A DNA stretch of 64,000 nt from Tetrapyrgos nigripes (lineage: Eukaryota; Basidiomycota; Agaricomycetes; Agaricales; Campanellaceae), in assembly GCA_013368315.1 (NCBI GenBank), contig JAACJM010000275.1, positions 43,060-107,059 on the forward strand, in the 5' to 3' direction. Below, in pieces: positions 22,619 to 34,033 of the stretch (positions are counted from its first letter, which is position 1; the number at the start of each line of letters is the position of its first letter). The notes under the pieces are model-generated. The model was not told the DNA's origin, did no database searches, and saw only the letters and a list, made by a program, of their open reading frames with translations. Both the position numbers and the translations under genes were made by a program.

Positions 22619-23049
22619 TGTCACGAATCACCGCTCTTCCCTATTTATTTTTTAACTCCATGGACTACTATTCATTTCTTTCATACTCTCATCATCGTTT
22701 TCCTTGCCTACGTTACCATCACTTGATCTGACATGTACATCATTTATCTCCTTCGATTCCTATCTTCGATTTCTATCTCCATGGACATTCTCACTTATTC
22801 ACTTACTCTCTATTCACTTCTTTCACATATATACCAACGGGCTTGTAGTTAGTTCTTTAGTCTGTTCACTTTGTCTCCACTCTGCTCTCAGTACAGTGCA
22901 GTGTTGAGCATAGTCAGCTACTCATACGTCTCTTGTCTCTACTACTTTCCTACATCTCTTTTCTCCCTCTCGTCTCTTATATCTTGTCAATCTATATTGT
23001 TCATCATGTGACTTGGGTGGTTAATTGCTAAGTGACAACGTTCTTGACA
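22619..23049. repeat. Right arm of long inverted repeat
   Basis: Inverted counterpart of 1659-2132; outer end at 23049 (AAGTGACAACGTTCTTGACA). The two arms are clearly related by eye along most of their length, with small insertions and deletions. It separates two minus-strand exon groups (23075-23668 and 20049-22510). If those were once one gene, this arm would be an insertion rather than an element end. Confidence 0.7.
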
Positions 23050-23074
23050 ATAACATGGCACCATCACAGAAAGT

Positions 23075-23668
23075 ACATCCACCTTATCTCAGTAAGAGGC
23101 TCGCTATCCTCTGCGGCATTGAGCTGTAACTTCTTTGGGGTAGGGAACGATCTGAAAAGAATAAAAAAACATACAGACAGTTAACAGATTATCCACAAGG
23201 GTGGTCACAGTTGAAACGTCTACACTCACTTCCTGCCTGACTGGGTCAAGACGAACGGTGGTGGTGATGTAGCAGTAGTGGAATCAGCACTAGACCATGT
23301 AGCCACATCATCAACTGAGCTGGAACATGTTAGATACAGTGTACAATAATAGATAATTATAGGCACTCACTTTTGAGATTCTAATGAATCTAGCATGACT
23401 GGTGAGACTGATCGACTTTCTGCCTTTCCAGCAAGTGATGCACAAGAAAAAGTGGAAGAAGGCGAACAGACCACAGAGGCAAAAGACAACTCTGGAGACA
23501 CGGTACATGAGGGAGCGACTGCAACTTTAGCCAATTTTTTGGAGAGAACACCATTGCTTGGTGAACTAAAACACATCAAGTCAGAATGTTGCATAGTATC
23601 AGGTAATAAACCACATACATCGAGGTGATGGATAACATGGTCCTTTTCTTTGCTGGTCTACCAGACAT
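23075..23668 (-). CDS. Unknown Ser/Thr-rich protein, four exons
   Basis: Start codon at 23666-23668 (MSGRPAKKRTMLSITS), donor GTATGT, then an exon with LSKKLAKVAVAPS and SFASVVCSPSSTFSCASLAG ending ESQK at a GTGAGT donor (about 23367), an exon VDDVATWSSADSTTATSPPP to LTQSGRK (about 23320-23230) and an exon reading FPTPKKLQLNAAEDSEPLTE. A TGA ends the frame near 23060 unless another donor (GTGGAT) is used. The style (short, Ser/Thr/Lys-rich, small introns) is like the first exons of the 20049-22510 gene, so the two may be parts of one gene split by the repeat arm, or related genes. No family recognised. Confidence 0.4.
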
Positions 23669-23879
23669 GTTAGACAAGAAGTTATCAAGAGTGGAATGGA
23701 ACAACAACAGGGGAACAGGGAAGTGAGTATGATCTGAATATGAAAGTGGTAGAGATATATATGCGAAGGTCACCACAACAAGGTGTGCAAACAGGTCAAG
23801 ATAATAACCAGAAGCAAACAGGCCAAGATAAAAACCAGAAAGGAAGGAAGGAAGAGTTGAGGAGTAGCAGATCGAAACA

Positions 23880-24345
23880 AGAAGTGCAATAGGAAGAACT
23901 GGACAAAGTGTCCCTGAATTTATTGACGTCAATAAACTTGAAAAAAAAAAAAATTAAAAAGAGCATGGATTACCAGAGCTATCCCTGAGATTTGCAACTC
24001 AATGAACTTTGCAAAAAATCAAAGGAAAAAAAAAAAAAACGAAAAGGGAAATTTACCAACTCGTCAACCCCATAGTGCTCAACAGCCCTATCACCACCGA
24101 TGTGTTATTACCAATGTTTACCAGATAGTAAGTCACTTCAAAACAAGAAGTGCAATAAGAAGAACTGGGAGTGTCTCTGAATTTATCAATGTCAATAAAC
24201 TTTGCAAAAAAGCAAAAAGAAAAAAGGAATTCTACTGACTCATCAACCCCATGGTGCTCAACAAGCCTATCACCACTAAAGGGTTCTCATCGACACTAAT
24301 CGACACCATAGTGATCAATAGCCCTATCACCACTGATGGGTTCTT
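23880..24345. repeat. Degenerate direct repeats
   Basis: AAGTGCAATA(G/A)GAAGAACTG followed by GTCAATAAACTT occurs near 23885 and again near 24145, each followed by an A-rich tract. CAACCCCAT(A/G)GTGCTCAACA then CCTATCACCAC occurs near 24065, 24245 and, more degenerate, 24305. This is an old tandem array of about 180-250-bp units without coding content. Confidence 0.6.
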
Positions 24346-25085
24346 ATCAGTTATATGAAATGGGTATTATACAGGTATGAACAACTGAGGATTGCTCGAT
24401 AAATTTGACCAGGAAGTTACAAGGTGTCAAAACTGCAAAGGAAAGAAAGAACATCAGTAAATAGGTTAACAAATGGAGAGGAAGCAGCACGCCTGTCAGG
24501 TGGAAACAGACCACCATCGCCAAATGCATGATCTCGAGGAAATCATTGCAAAGGCCATAGACAGAGTAGCAGGTATCACAGCAAGCCCCTATTCTTAGGT
24601 ACCAAGTGTACTTGCTGACCTAACTCCAAAGTAAAAAGAACCTGTATACACTGGTTTTCAGTCCACCTTGCACAAGTTAACCCCTTGACTGAACACCCAC
24701 CACCTGACCAAACACACAAATGCTACCACCTCATTACAACATAGAGGCAGCTAGTGAGCACCATCAACATATCAAAACATAAAGAACACCTCTTACCTAT
24801 TGCATCAACAGAGACTGCATTGGAAGACATAATACAGACTTGAACTACATCAAAGCACACTCAATATCAGTTGTCCGGGTTTACCAAAGTAAGCTATATG
24901 CAACTTTTGAATATGAGATATAACCTCACCAACTCCAAACAGCAACCAGACTGGGTGGAGAACTTCAATATATGCTAAGGCAGTATTCCTCAAGCATGGA
25001 GGGTCACCATTGATAGAGAGCAAGCCGATGAAGCTGGAGAAGTTGCATTCAGCATGCAAGGTATACTCTGGGAAAACAAGCTCCC
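24346..25085. other. Unassigned region
   Basis: Contains a minus-strand frame at 24850-25089 (MRELVFPEYTLHAECN) and overlapping plus-strand frames, none with a recognisable domain. Exons of the following plus-strand gene may lie near 24960-25085. Confidence 0.3.
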
Positions 25086-25148
25086 GCAAGGTAAGAAAAA
25101 ATTAAGCTCTATATCATGAAATAGCAGTACTGACCATTTAATAAAGGT

Positions 25149-25552
25149 ATGGTAAACGTTACCGTTCTGGTCCAAACACCCAACACGATGCACAAGTGAA
25201 CCCTGCATTCCTGCACCAGCGCGTTGTGGTGACTGGTTTTGACAGCCCACTGTTCAAAGATGCCATCACCAGCATTAAAGACATTAACCACCTGCTGTCA
25301 GAAAACGTAGCCGAGGGTGTAGGTTGCGAAATACCCATACTCACCACGGTCCAAGGATTTTCCACTGTCTCGTTGGACAACTGGTATGTAACGTCAGTGG
25401 GTCTGGCCAAAAACGAGCAGCCCATCGCCATGAACCCCTTCATTGATCCAACTGGAGTGCTTGCAAAACTGATGGGAGACAAATGGGTGCACTTGGTTGA
25501 GAACAAAGTGACGTACTACGAGCGAAAGACTAAATCAACAGGGACTAAGTAA
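25149..25552 (+). CDS. Unknown agaricomycete protein, C-terminal exon
   Basis: After an AAAG acceptor at about 25148 an open exon reads YGKRYRSGPNTQHDAQ, then PAFLHQRVVVTGFDSPLFKD, LTTVQGFSTVSLDNWYVTSV, NPFIDPTGVLAKLMGDKWVH and ends NKVTYYERKTKSTGTK at 25552. The organised composition and the acidic/aromatic 'VHLVENKVTYYER' ending resemble a large family of agaricomycete unknown proteins, often with many paralogues near mobile elements. No catalytic motif is visible. The 5' exons are unclear; a segment near 25000-25085 ending GILWENKLPQG with a following GTAAG donor is a candidate. A solo LTR lies 140 bp downstream. Confidence 0.4.
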
Positions 25553-25693
25553 GTAACCAATTCTTTGATTTCAATAATCAATACTTACTCACAACAAGCT
25601 TTATGACCCATGCCTTTGTCATGGATTCCCGCTCCGCTGTGAATCATGTATCATTTTATAGTCGGCGCTATTGCGCCTCCATTCCACTGTGAG

Positions 25694-26139
25694 TGTCACA
25701 AAGAGGCGAGTGCTTAGATAGCGATAACGAGGAGCTACAGGCTCGACCCGACTAACAGACAGCAGTAAGTACTGGAACTGGTCCCAACGACGAAGAATGT
25801 ATTAAATACCTAACAGACAGCAGTAAGTACTGGAACTACAGTGCCCATCAGTAAAGGTGAAAGAAGTAATGAAAAGGGGAATACACACCTGGTCCCAACA
25901 ACGAAGAGGTCAAGATGGGGAACCAGGTGTCAGGGCGGGTTTATATATGTAAAAGTCAAGCTGTAAAGAAAGCTGTAAAGAAAGCTGTAAAGGAAGCTGT
26001 AAAGGAAGCTGTATCGAAGCTGTATCGGAGAAATGAAAGGTCCGGTGCGTAGCATGTGGAACAAGAGTCAAATGGTGTAAAGGTCCGAGGATACGGAGAT
26101 AAGAAGAAATAAATAGTACCAAATATAGACGTCATGACA
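25694..26139 (-). mobile_element. Solo LTR (Ty3-type), reverse orientation, perfect 5-bp duplication
   Basis: A reverse-complement copy of the LTR at 58006-58383: it begins TGTCACAAAGAGG and ends GACGTCATGACA. It is flanked by GTGAG at 25689-25693 and again at 26140-26144, a perfect 5-bp target duplication. It contains the promoter-like TTTACATATATAAACC (on the minus strand), a run of GCTGTAAAG(A/G)AA repeats and a duplicated CTAACAGACAGCAGTAAGTAC block. No internal region is attached, so it formed by LTR-LTR recombination. Confidence 0.9.
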
Positions 26140-26404
26140 GTGAGTCTGACTTACAATAGAAACCTGATAAGTTCCATGTAGTTCATCATTTTAATCCTTT
26201 ATGCTTTATAACCCAAGTTTTACAACCAATGCCTTTGCACCATTTTATTGTGATTTGATGTTGAAACCTAATAAGTACCATGTACTTCATTAGTTAAATC
26301 TTTTGTAAATTGTGCATTATGTGCATTATAACCCATGCCTCACTGAAGGCTCACTGTGCATGCTTCAAGTCCTATCCTTCCAAATCTGTGATCTTTGGAT
26401 ACAC

Positions 26405-26668
26405 TGGCATTTCTTGTGCAAAACAAATGCCAGTTTCTCAGCATGGCTATAAGTAGACCATTGAATAATTTGGAGAGGAATTTGCTGGAATGGCAAGTCA
26501 AGTGCTATGGCTGTTGCATACCTTCATCTTCCTTGCATCAAATGTATGTAAAATAAATGCCAGTTCCTCAGCATGACTATAGGGAGACCGTTGAATAATT
26601 TGGAGAGGAATTTGTTGGACTCGAAAGCCAAGTGCTATGACTGATGTGCTTTCATCTTCCTCACTGTA
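26405..26668. repeat. Tandem duplication of about 125 bp
   Basis: AAATGCCAGTT(T/C)CTCAGCATG followed by TTGAATAATTTGGAGAGGAA occurs at about 26425 and about 26545. No coding content. Confidence 0.7.
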
Positions 26669-29480
26669 TGTCAGCTCATGAACAGACCATCTAATTAGTC
26701 TCAAAAAAACAAACAATTCCAAGCAGATCTTTCCTTCTTGTACTCAATGTCTGGTACCAAACAGCATGAGGGCCTGTGGTTCTGGGTTCCAGATTGTATT
26801 AAGGAGAAATGAAAACCACTTGAGGATAGTGAAAAGCATGGGTATGCAGGTTTTTGACAGATTGGGAGGTACAGGTTTGATGGGTACAGGTATGGGTCAG
26901 TGTATCTGAACCCACTGCAAACCCATGACCTGTTGGTGGGGTGGACAACCCTCATATCCACCCAATATTATCAATTTTCTCACACAAAAAGGACACTCAC
27001 AGTGTATATATATACCAATATTTAACTCATTCATTTACTTTATGGTGTGAAACATTGGTGAACCAACTCATTATGCCTGTCCAAACCCTTGACCTGTCTG
27101 GACAGCTACAGGATTTGGCAGGTACAGGGATGGGTCAGAAAATTTTACCTGTGGGATCCTGGTACTGTTCCCTGCTTGAGGATGATGATGGATGTTGGGA
27201 AGATGAATTGAAAGGAGAGGTAGCTGTAGAGGTGTTTCTATGATTGAGGTCAGTTAGTCTTAGGGAGATTCCAAAGAGTTTGCCTGGGCTTAGTGAGCTG
27301 CAGGGGTATCCCGCAGGTACTTTTGGCCATACCCATACCTGTACCCATGAAAACCTGTACCCCTCAGAAGGGTACGGGTTTTTGGCGGGGTTGGCAGGTA
27401 CAGGTAACCCATGAGTTGCAAGGTGTATATATGCACACTACTTATTTGTAGACTATACTTACCATGATAACTATTTTTTTAATGCATGCTGCTGTGGTTT
27501 TTGTATTGTTGAAGCATTCAGCCACAAAAATTGACATGTCACCCACTATATTAGGATGATGCACATGGCCAGGCTGCAAACAATATCATTGTAAAAAAAC
27601 AGTTCTATTAGACAATAAAAATCATGTAAAATATACAGTAGGATTATGTATACTGATACCTAGGTGGGGGTATGGTGGGTCTGCTCTATGGGTAGGGGTC
27701 AACACAGGTTTCAAAATCCATACCCGTGACATGTGGCTACCCGCATAACCCCTGCTTTTCACTACCTGGGCTTACTTTGCGATTATCTACAGAAGGGTTG
27801 TCAATGCCAATGACAATCTTGTATTCTCTGCAGAAGTTGTTTGGGAAGGATTTGGATGGGAAAGAATGGCCTTGGAAAGAGACATTAAATATCCATGTGA
27901 ATGATTGACACAGGGAGATTTGGGTGAAGACAACAGGAACCAAATTTCAGCTCATTAATGGTTGACTTTGCTAATTTCTCAGTCCCAACAAAGGGCCTTG
28001 CAGTTGGGACACACTTTGGACTGGAGTATCCTTCTTTGAATTCCTTGTGTTGTGATGATGCTACCATCCAGCCAGGTAGTGAAGAAGGGTCAGCTTTGTA
28101 TTAAGTAGTTCAGAGAGTGTATGCACCTTGATCTGCCCTCAGACACTCAAGGTCTCTTCCTGGACCACCTCTGGGAATCTGAGAAGTCAATGCATTCCAT
28201 TCTGCATCTCCAAGCCAGCAGTTGTAGTTGATGGCCCTGCCAGAGTATTCTTATATAGCAGAGAAATAAAGGATAATCAATTGTTTCACATAAATATTTA
28301 CAATTTTTAAGAAAGCTTACCTGTTGATGGGGTCTTCCACATGCTCTACTTGGCATTTTGGTGACAAATCTCAGATCTGTGCAGCAATGCCCTGAGTTAG
28401 CTGATACTGATGAACACCATAATTAACCATTTGAAATGGGTCTTCTTGAGCTGGGTTGTAAGCTTGAGCAGGACCTTGAGGCAATTGAAGGGCACTGGAG
28501 CTATGTCATGTCATTCTTGAGGTACACGCCTTGCCTCAGGACTGTCCATGACACATGCATTTCTTCGAATTCCTCTTTCACATTGAGCATTGTGATGCCT
28601 CTGAGGAGTATTTGGTGGGGTTTCCCTTATTGTTGATTTATTCAGTTTCGTAAGAATTCAGAAATACAAATACAAAACAAATACAAAACTAATATTCACA
28701 TTGAAAATGCACCTCTGGGATGCACAGAGTCAGTAGTTGTGGCACTCCAGTTGATTTATAAATCAGCCTTACATGTACTACTGAAAAAGCTTTAGAAGCA
28801 GAGCAGAGGACACAAAAAGTGTCCCAAGTCACATTACATAGACAAAAGTGTACAGACATGAGGCAGAATGAAGCTAATGATTGAGTTTTTGTGTTCGGAA
28901 ATGAGGTCACATGGCGTGAACAGAAATTGCAGGCCATAAGCGCGGCCGCCTGTTTTGTTTCCGTCGGAAGCTTGCTTAGTAAAGATTATATAATATTCTT
29001 TCTGTCGGGAGATTGTATCTTAATATATAGATTTTGGAAAGGTATGAAGTGATTAATCCAGTATGATTCAGGACCGGTGACATCGTAGAGGTTGCTTTCA
29101 GTGTCAACTTGGCTGTAGTCTCAGTCAGCGCAATGGAAAAAAGGGCCAAAACCATACCTATGGGAAGGACTTGTGGCACCCTGAGATGTGTAAGTAGACT
29201 AAATGATAAATTTGTCCAGGTCAGTAATGTGCAGCTTCATCATCAATAGCAGACAACAACATACCCTGTCTTCTCATTTGCCCAAACCACCTTCTCATCC
29301 TGCTGTAACCTTTTCCCGCTGTAACCTGCTGCTCCTTTTCCCATCATAACCTGCTCCTCTTCCTGCTGTAACCTGCTCGTGACTGTCTTCTCATTTTACC
29401 CACTTTACCTGCTGTAACCACTCCTCACTTGCCCAACTGTTCTTCTCATTTGCCCAACTGACTTATTGGTTTACTACCAA
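26669..29480. other. Repeat-rich region without intact gene
   Basis: From 26860 to 27760, motifs such as GGTACAGGTATGGGT and their inverse TACCCATACCTGTACC recur in both orientations, the look of subterminal repeats of a decayed DNA transposon. Minus-strand fragments (for example NYNCWLGDAEWNALTSQIP near 28200) look once-coding but are unassigned. From 29270 to 29460 short CTGCTGTAACCTGCTCCT-type repeats form a pyrimidine-rich tract. Confidence 0.4.
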
Positions 29481-30054
29481 CTGGATTAGGAGGCAGTGGA
29501 CAAAATGAACACTGCTTCGACCATGGGATCATGGAGTATGCTGGGAAGGAAAAGGAAACCCATAGATTATGCTGAAGAGGAAGAAAGTGAAGCTCGAGAG
29601 AAGCTGGGGGCTATGACAATGTCGGACAAGGATGTTTGATGGATAGGGTTAAGAGTAAGGCAGTGCGTTTTACTGAGAGACCGAGAACAATTCCTTTCTT
29701 AAGAGACTGATAACAATTCCTTCTTTATTTCATTTACCTGTTGACATAGAACAGCAAATATAAAAGTAATAACAGAGTATATTAGGCAGAAGAATAAAGA
29801 ACATGTAGTGAACCAGCTCACCAGCATATGGAAAACTGAAATACATATAGCACTGAAGTGAACACGAATGGAGAAGATAAGAATATATCATGGCTGTGTC
29901 GCACAGAGGCAGTAGGCATACGAGACCAAATAAATAAAAAGGAGTGATTTTGATGTGAACTGTGTTCTTGCTTGACTTGGAAGATACAATGTTCCTACTT
30001 ATAATACCAGGTAATAATGAGCATCCCAGGTATGCACCAAATCTCTCTCTGCAT

Positions 30055-30222
30055 CACTAAAATTCTTACATTTCTATGGGCTCTGCCGTTACTGTTGAAC
30101 AAGTTTTTTCTGGCAGACGTGACATTATCTCCCTCCATTGAGCAAGTCTTTCAGCTGATACAATGAGACTCTTCATGATTGCAAAGCACAGGCTCTATTT
30201 GGCTGGAATCTGAAAGCAGTAG
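30055..30222 (+). pseudogene. hAT transposase C-terminal fragment
   Basis: One frame reads SAVTVEQVFSGRRDIISLH, stop, ASLSADTMRLFMIAKHRLYL. This matches the hAT C-terminal dimerisation region (S..VE..FS..R..IS..R..LS..T.R.L). The region is short and interrupted, and a preceding plus-strand stretch near 29525-29640 (SMLGRKRKPIDYAEEEESEA) may belong to the same remnant. It would have mobilised elements with 8-bp duplications such as that at 35405-35962, but no direct link can be shown. Confidence 0.5.
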
Positions 30223-30701
30223 TAATTGGCCCTTCTCGTACCCAACTACTATTTTACGAAATTTTATCTATCAGTACCTACGTAACCCATATTACTGCTG
30301 TACCCAGACCATACCAGTATTGTAAGAGCTTCCAAGCTACGGTGTGGGTTGGTCTGTATCAGTATCTGACCCATAAGTTTACGATGCAAAGCCCTAAAGA
30401 CAATGGATAATGTTAGGAAATACGTCCTCAGATCTGCCCTGAATGGAATTCCTCCAAGTTTTCTTCCTCGAGTACTTTCACCTCCAGATGATGACCCTTG
30501 CTTCTAAAGAGGCTGAAGTTCCAGGAACATTCTTGGCCAGTAGTTGGTGTACGTCACGTACTCCATGGCTTCCTCAAACAATTTACTACCAAAGGTGTTC
30601 AACATTAGGGGCTTTTGCAGCACTGTGGGTGTCACTGCAGACCCATTTAGTTTCCAGCCTGTTGAGTCGGTTAAGTCAGTTAGCTTTTAGATGTTGCAAT
30701 G

Positions 30702-31105
30702 GTTAGTGGGTACAACTGACTGAGCGTAAGTCGTGGCTGAGTCTCGTGGAATCTACAAACCATCACAAATAAAAAAGGAGCAGTTAGTGGGTACAACTGA
30801 CTGAGCATAAGTAGTGGCTGAGTCTCGTGGAATCTACAAACAAACAATTGCAAATAAAAAAGGAGCAGTTAGTGGGTACAATTGACTGAGTGTAAGTAGT
30901 GGCTGAGTCTCACGGAATCTACAAACAATTGCAAATAAAAAAGGAGTGGTTAGTGGGTATCACTGACCCACTGAGTGCAAGTAGTGGCTGTGTCTCACAG
31001 AAGATACAAACAATCACAAATAAAAAAGGAGTGCTTAGTGGGTACATGAAAACTCAAAGTGGGGTATAAGACTCATCCTTCATTTCATTTGGACTCATAA
31101 TACGC
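30702..31105. repeat. Minisatellite, about 81-bp unit, with conserved end block
   Basis: Four to five units of GTTAGTGGGTACAACTGACT..GTGGCTGAGTCTC..TCTACAAACAATTGCAAATAAAAAAGGAG. The array ends in GGTATAAGACTCATCC and TTCATTTCATTTGGACTCAT. The same end block, preceded by related GTGGCTGTGTG..ACAAACAGAAAGCAAA repeats, ends the insertion at 37843-38700, so both appear to be ends of the same mobile element family. Confidence 0.75.
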
Positions 31106-31593
31106 CTCTGACCTCCTTCTGCTTCAAGCTGACTGTACCCGATTTCTCGATACTAGCAAGTGGCCCCCACTTGGACCCTTCCCGCATGCCCTAGACTTTT
31201 ATGGAGACAGTTCACTGTACATTATTGATGCTGCCGGGCACATAGCAGGTCATGTTAACCTCGTAGCTCATACCTCTCCAGACAGAGGCTGGGTTTTATT
31301 GGGAGGGGTGAGTTCTTGAATCTTGACCTACTAGTTGACACAAGAATATTGATCAGTGACAATTATCTTTTTCTTCTCACAAAGGACTGCACTCATCACT
31401 GGGATTTGGTCACTGGTGTAAGAACAATAGCGGAAGGAAGGCCTGGTTTTCTGAGCGGATGTGCACATGAAGATAAGAAAGCTAGTGTAGAGCATTTGGC
31501 ACGAGTCAGGGAGTTTTTGAAACAGCCAAAGATGAAAGTGATACTTGTGCATGATGAGCTTTTGTTCAAGGCAAATAAGGGAGGTAATTAGTT
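31100..31593 (+). pseudogene. Metallo-beta-lactamase-fold hydrolase, C-terminal half
   Basis: Coding starts abruptly next to the repeat end at about 31102 (YASDLLLLQADCTRFLDTSK), continues with LGPFPHALDFYGDSSLYIID and AAGHIAGHVNLVAHTSPDRG, and reaches a GTGAGT donor after LLGG near 31309. After an intron ending CACAAAG the last exon reads DCTHHWDLVTGV to HDELLFKANKGG. The GH.AGH segment supplies a metal-binding His of the lactonase-type metallo-beta-lactamase fold and the 'GD..H.W.L.TG' site follows. The HxHxDH half is missing here; an N-terminal half of such a gene lies at 51534-52040. Likely truncated by the repeat insertion. Confidence 0.65.
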
Positions 31594-32504
31594 TTGGTCA
31601 GGATTTATTTATTGAGTCTGATCAAGTAGATGACTGACTGTAAGAGAAGGAAGAGTTAATTTACTTATTACTATGTATAACACTGTATTGTTTTTGCTAA
31701 GTGAGTCTCAGGCTCTATGTCTTATGTGCCTCTCTCTCCTGATGTTCATTGTTGGAGCTGAGCTTCTGGATTCTGCTTCATCGACACAACACTTAGCACC
31801 TTGATTTGTTGTTGTCCGAGTCTTGACTCTTTTCCATGTCACAGTTGTCACCCTATGCCTACTCTTTTGAAGTTTGGGGATTTCGATACACTAGTCTACA
31901 CTTGGCCTATGCTTTAATCCATTTCCCCTTCAGGTCCTCGTCCCAACTCTGAATCCTGATCCTCATATCGATATCAATGCTGCTCTGTCGGGTGACCAAG
32001 CCCTCCATGATGCCATCCTCTCAGGACCAACTGGCAACGAGCATCGAGTACAGAGTACCTGTCAGGGTTTGGGCCATAAGGGAACACCTATGGAATAATG
32101 ACCAAAAGCCTGAGATCTTGAAGCATGGCATTGATTCGACTAAAGAGCGAGTAGCTACTACAACATATATATAGCTAAGAAATGAATATGATCAAACATG
32201 GAACATGTATGAGTATGATGCAAGTAATAACTATAAAACTAGATGGAACAATCACGGCTAGTTAGATATATAGGGAGTTTGGGGAGTGATCGTGATAGTA
32301 CCCTCCACAACGCATGTTGAGCACTGGATGTTGAAGTGCTAGCATGGGATTAGGATTCATTATGATTCATTATGATTTTCTTTGAGACTAGTCAGTGCCT
32401 ACATATGTAGCCTATCCTATCCTGATTGTTTGTTTGTTTTTTGATGCCAGATTCATTAACTATAGCGCCAAATTCCAATATTGGTCTTGGTTTCAGGAAG
32501 TCAA
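31594..32504. other. Unassigned spacer
   Basis: No domain-bearing frame. A short plus-strand frame at 31977-32174 has no recognisable feature. CATTATGATTTTC-like direct repeats occur near 32350. Confidence 0.3.
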
Positions 32505-32653
32505 TAAATTTGGACGCACTAGCGCAAATGTTTCAGAAAGTCATCAGGTTTGTCAAGTAGGAGTAACAACAGTTTCTGTGTTGCTGATGTTATGGAAGGC
32601 TGATATGTCACCAATGCTTGAAGGTTCAGTTCTAGACGAAAACCTTTCCAGCA
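32505..32653 (-). pseudogene. P450-A internal exon, cut off by an insertion
   Basis: Nearly identical to the exon at about 45873-46018 of the intact P450. In the P450 frame it encodes the segment equivalent to ELNPRALVTYQPS and DKPDDFLKHLR, just before the I-helix region. Its upstream side ends exactly at the terminal repeat of the 3.6-kb element. The preceding exons of the same gene resume on the far side at 36250. Its downstream exons are missing. Confidence 0.75.
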
Positions 32654-32679
32654 TATGGAAAGCAGGAAGGGCCTGCTCA

Positions 32680-34033
32680 TAAGCACGCCACAATTGATTG
32701 CTGAGCATTCAGACCCCAGAGACTCTGGATCGTGTGACTATTACCATATGTACCTTTTTTATTAAAACTTCTATTTAAAAACTCTGATGTGCAACTCCTA
32801 TTCATAATTTAAGAACTCCGCTGCACTCAAGCAGTGTCCATCTGTTGTGGTGGAATCAGGTAGTCCAAGGGAGGACTAAAAGAGGCCTTGAGAGGACGAA
32901 GGGGTAGAAAGAGAATCTCTATTGTTCCACAGGGACAACAGAGTACCAGTAGAGAGATTATTGAGTAGTAGATATGTAGTTAGTCTTATGGTAATCTCAC
33001 AGCATGAGCCATGCCAGCACATTATTACATAAGTAAGAGTGGTATTGCAAGGGCAAGAGGATTTTGAAACTGAATTGCTTTTTTATTTCTTTTATGTACT
33101 TAGATACTATGTAGGACAGTGTGTATAAAGTTATAGAGAAAAATATGGAGTGGAAGATGTATATATCGAGTGGAGAGATCTGCACAAGGGGGAGGTGGCT
33201 AAAAAATTTTTTACATCCACTTAGAAAAAATTTTAGTGACCTCACTAGACCCCCCCCCTCCCTCTACCTGCCTTATATGGTATATCTGTAGTCACATGAT
33301 ACAGAGATAAGATATCATAAGCCCTAACCCTAGCTTAATCCTGCCAAAAAGAGACGAGATAAGATGTCCAGGCTTACCCCAACTCCACTCATGACAAGTA
33401 TGTGTTGCATATTTTGCAACTTGTGGAATAAGTAGCCAAGACAAAGCAGAAAAGTCTTGACACTTTACAGCTGTAGATGATTAGCTGAAAACAAGCTCAA
33501 AGCACCCTATTTTAGGTGTGGTCAGAAAAATTTTTCCTGAGGTTAGACCCCCTCCCCTCCTACCTGATGTGCCAGATATTCAGCCTGCCTCCCCCTTGGA
33601 TCTGCAGCCCAAAGCTTGACATGGAAGTGGCTGGGTACTCATGGAAATGAACTTCAAGTCTTTCCACGAGTTCTGCTTTGTTTTTTCCTGAGATTTTTGG
33701 TATGCAGAGTGAGAGAAGCTACTTAGAATGAAATATGAAATAAAATCGGTAAATTTTGACCTTTTTTGTGGAAGAAAGGCAGGCAAATCATACATGAGAA
33801 TATTTCTTACTTACCTAATAACTGGCTGGCACAGGTCACTCATATTAGATAACACCAGACTACATATATACACACGAAGTGTAGTACTGTATATATTGTC
33901 AGTCTGGATACTCGAGACTAAGTAATAGTAGTAGTAATATGCACCTAATAGAACAAGTATGAGATGTTCTATACTTGGCAGGGAGGAAAAGAAAGAGAAA
34001 TAGAAGAAGACCGTAGCTATATATTTGCTTCTG
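32680..34033. other. Non-coding left part of the 3.6-kb element
   Basis: No supported gene. Two similar C-rich tracts (about 33248 and 33548, each after an AAAATTTTT-type run and a GACCTCACTAGACC / GAGGTTAGACC stretch) may be internal repeats. Confidence 0.35.

Noticed and set aside
1651..23057. Target site duplication at the outer ends of the long inverted repeat
   Set aside because: The bases just outside (ATGCCTGA on the left, ATAACATG on the right) do not match, so no duplication is claimed.
24850..25291. Minus-strand frames near the unknown plus-strand exon
   Set aside because: They lack any domain and overlap a better organised plus-strand exon.
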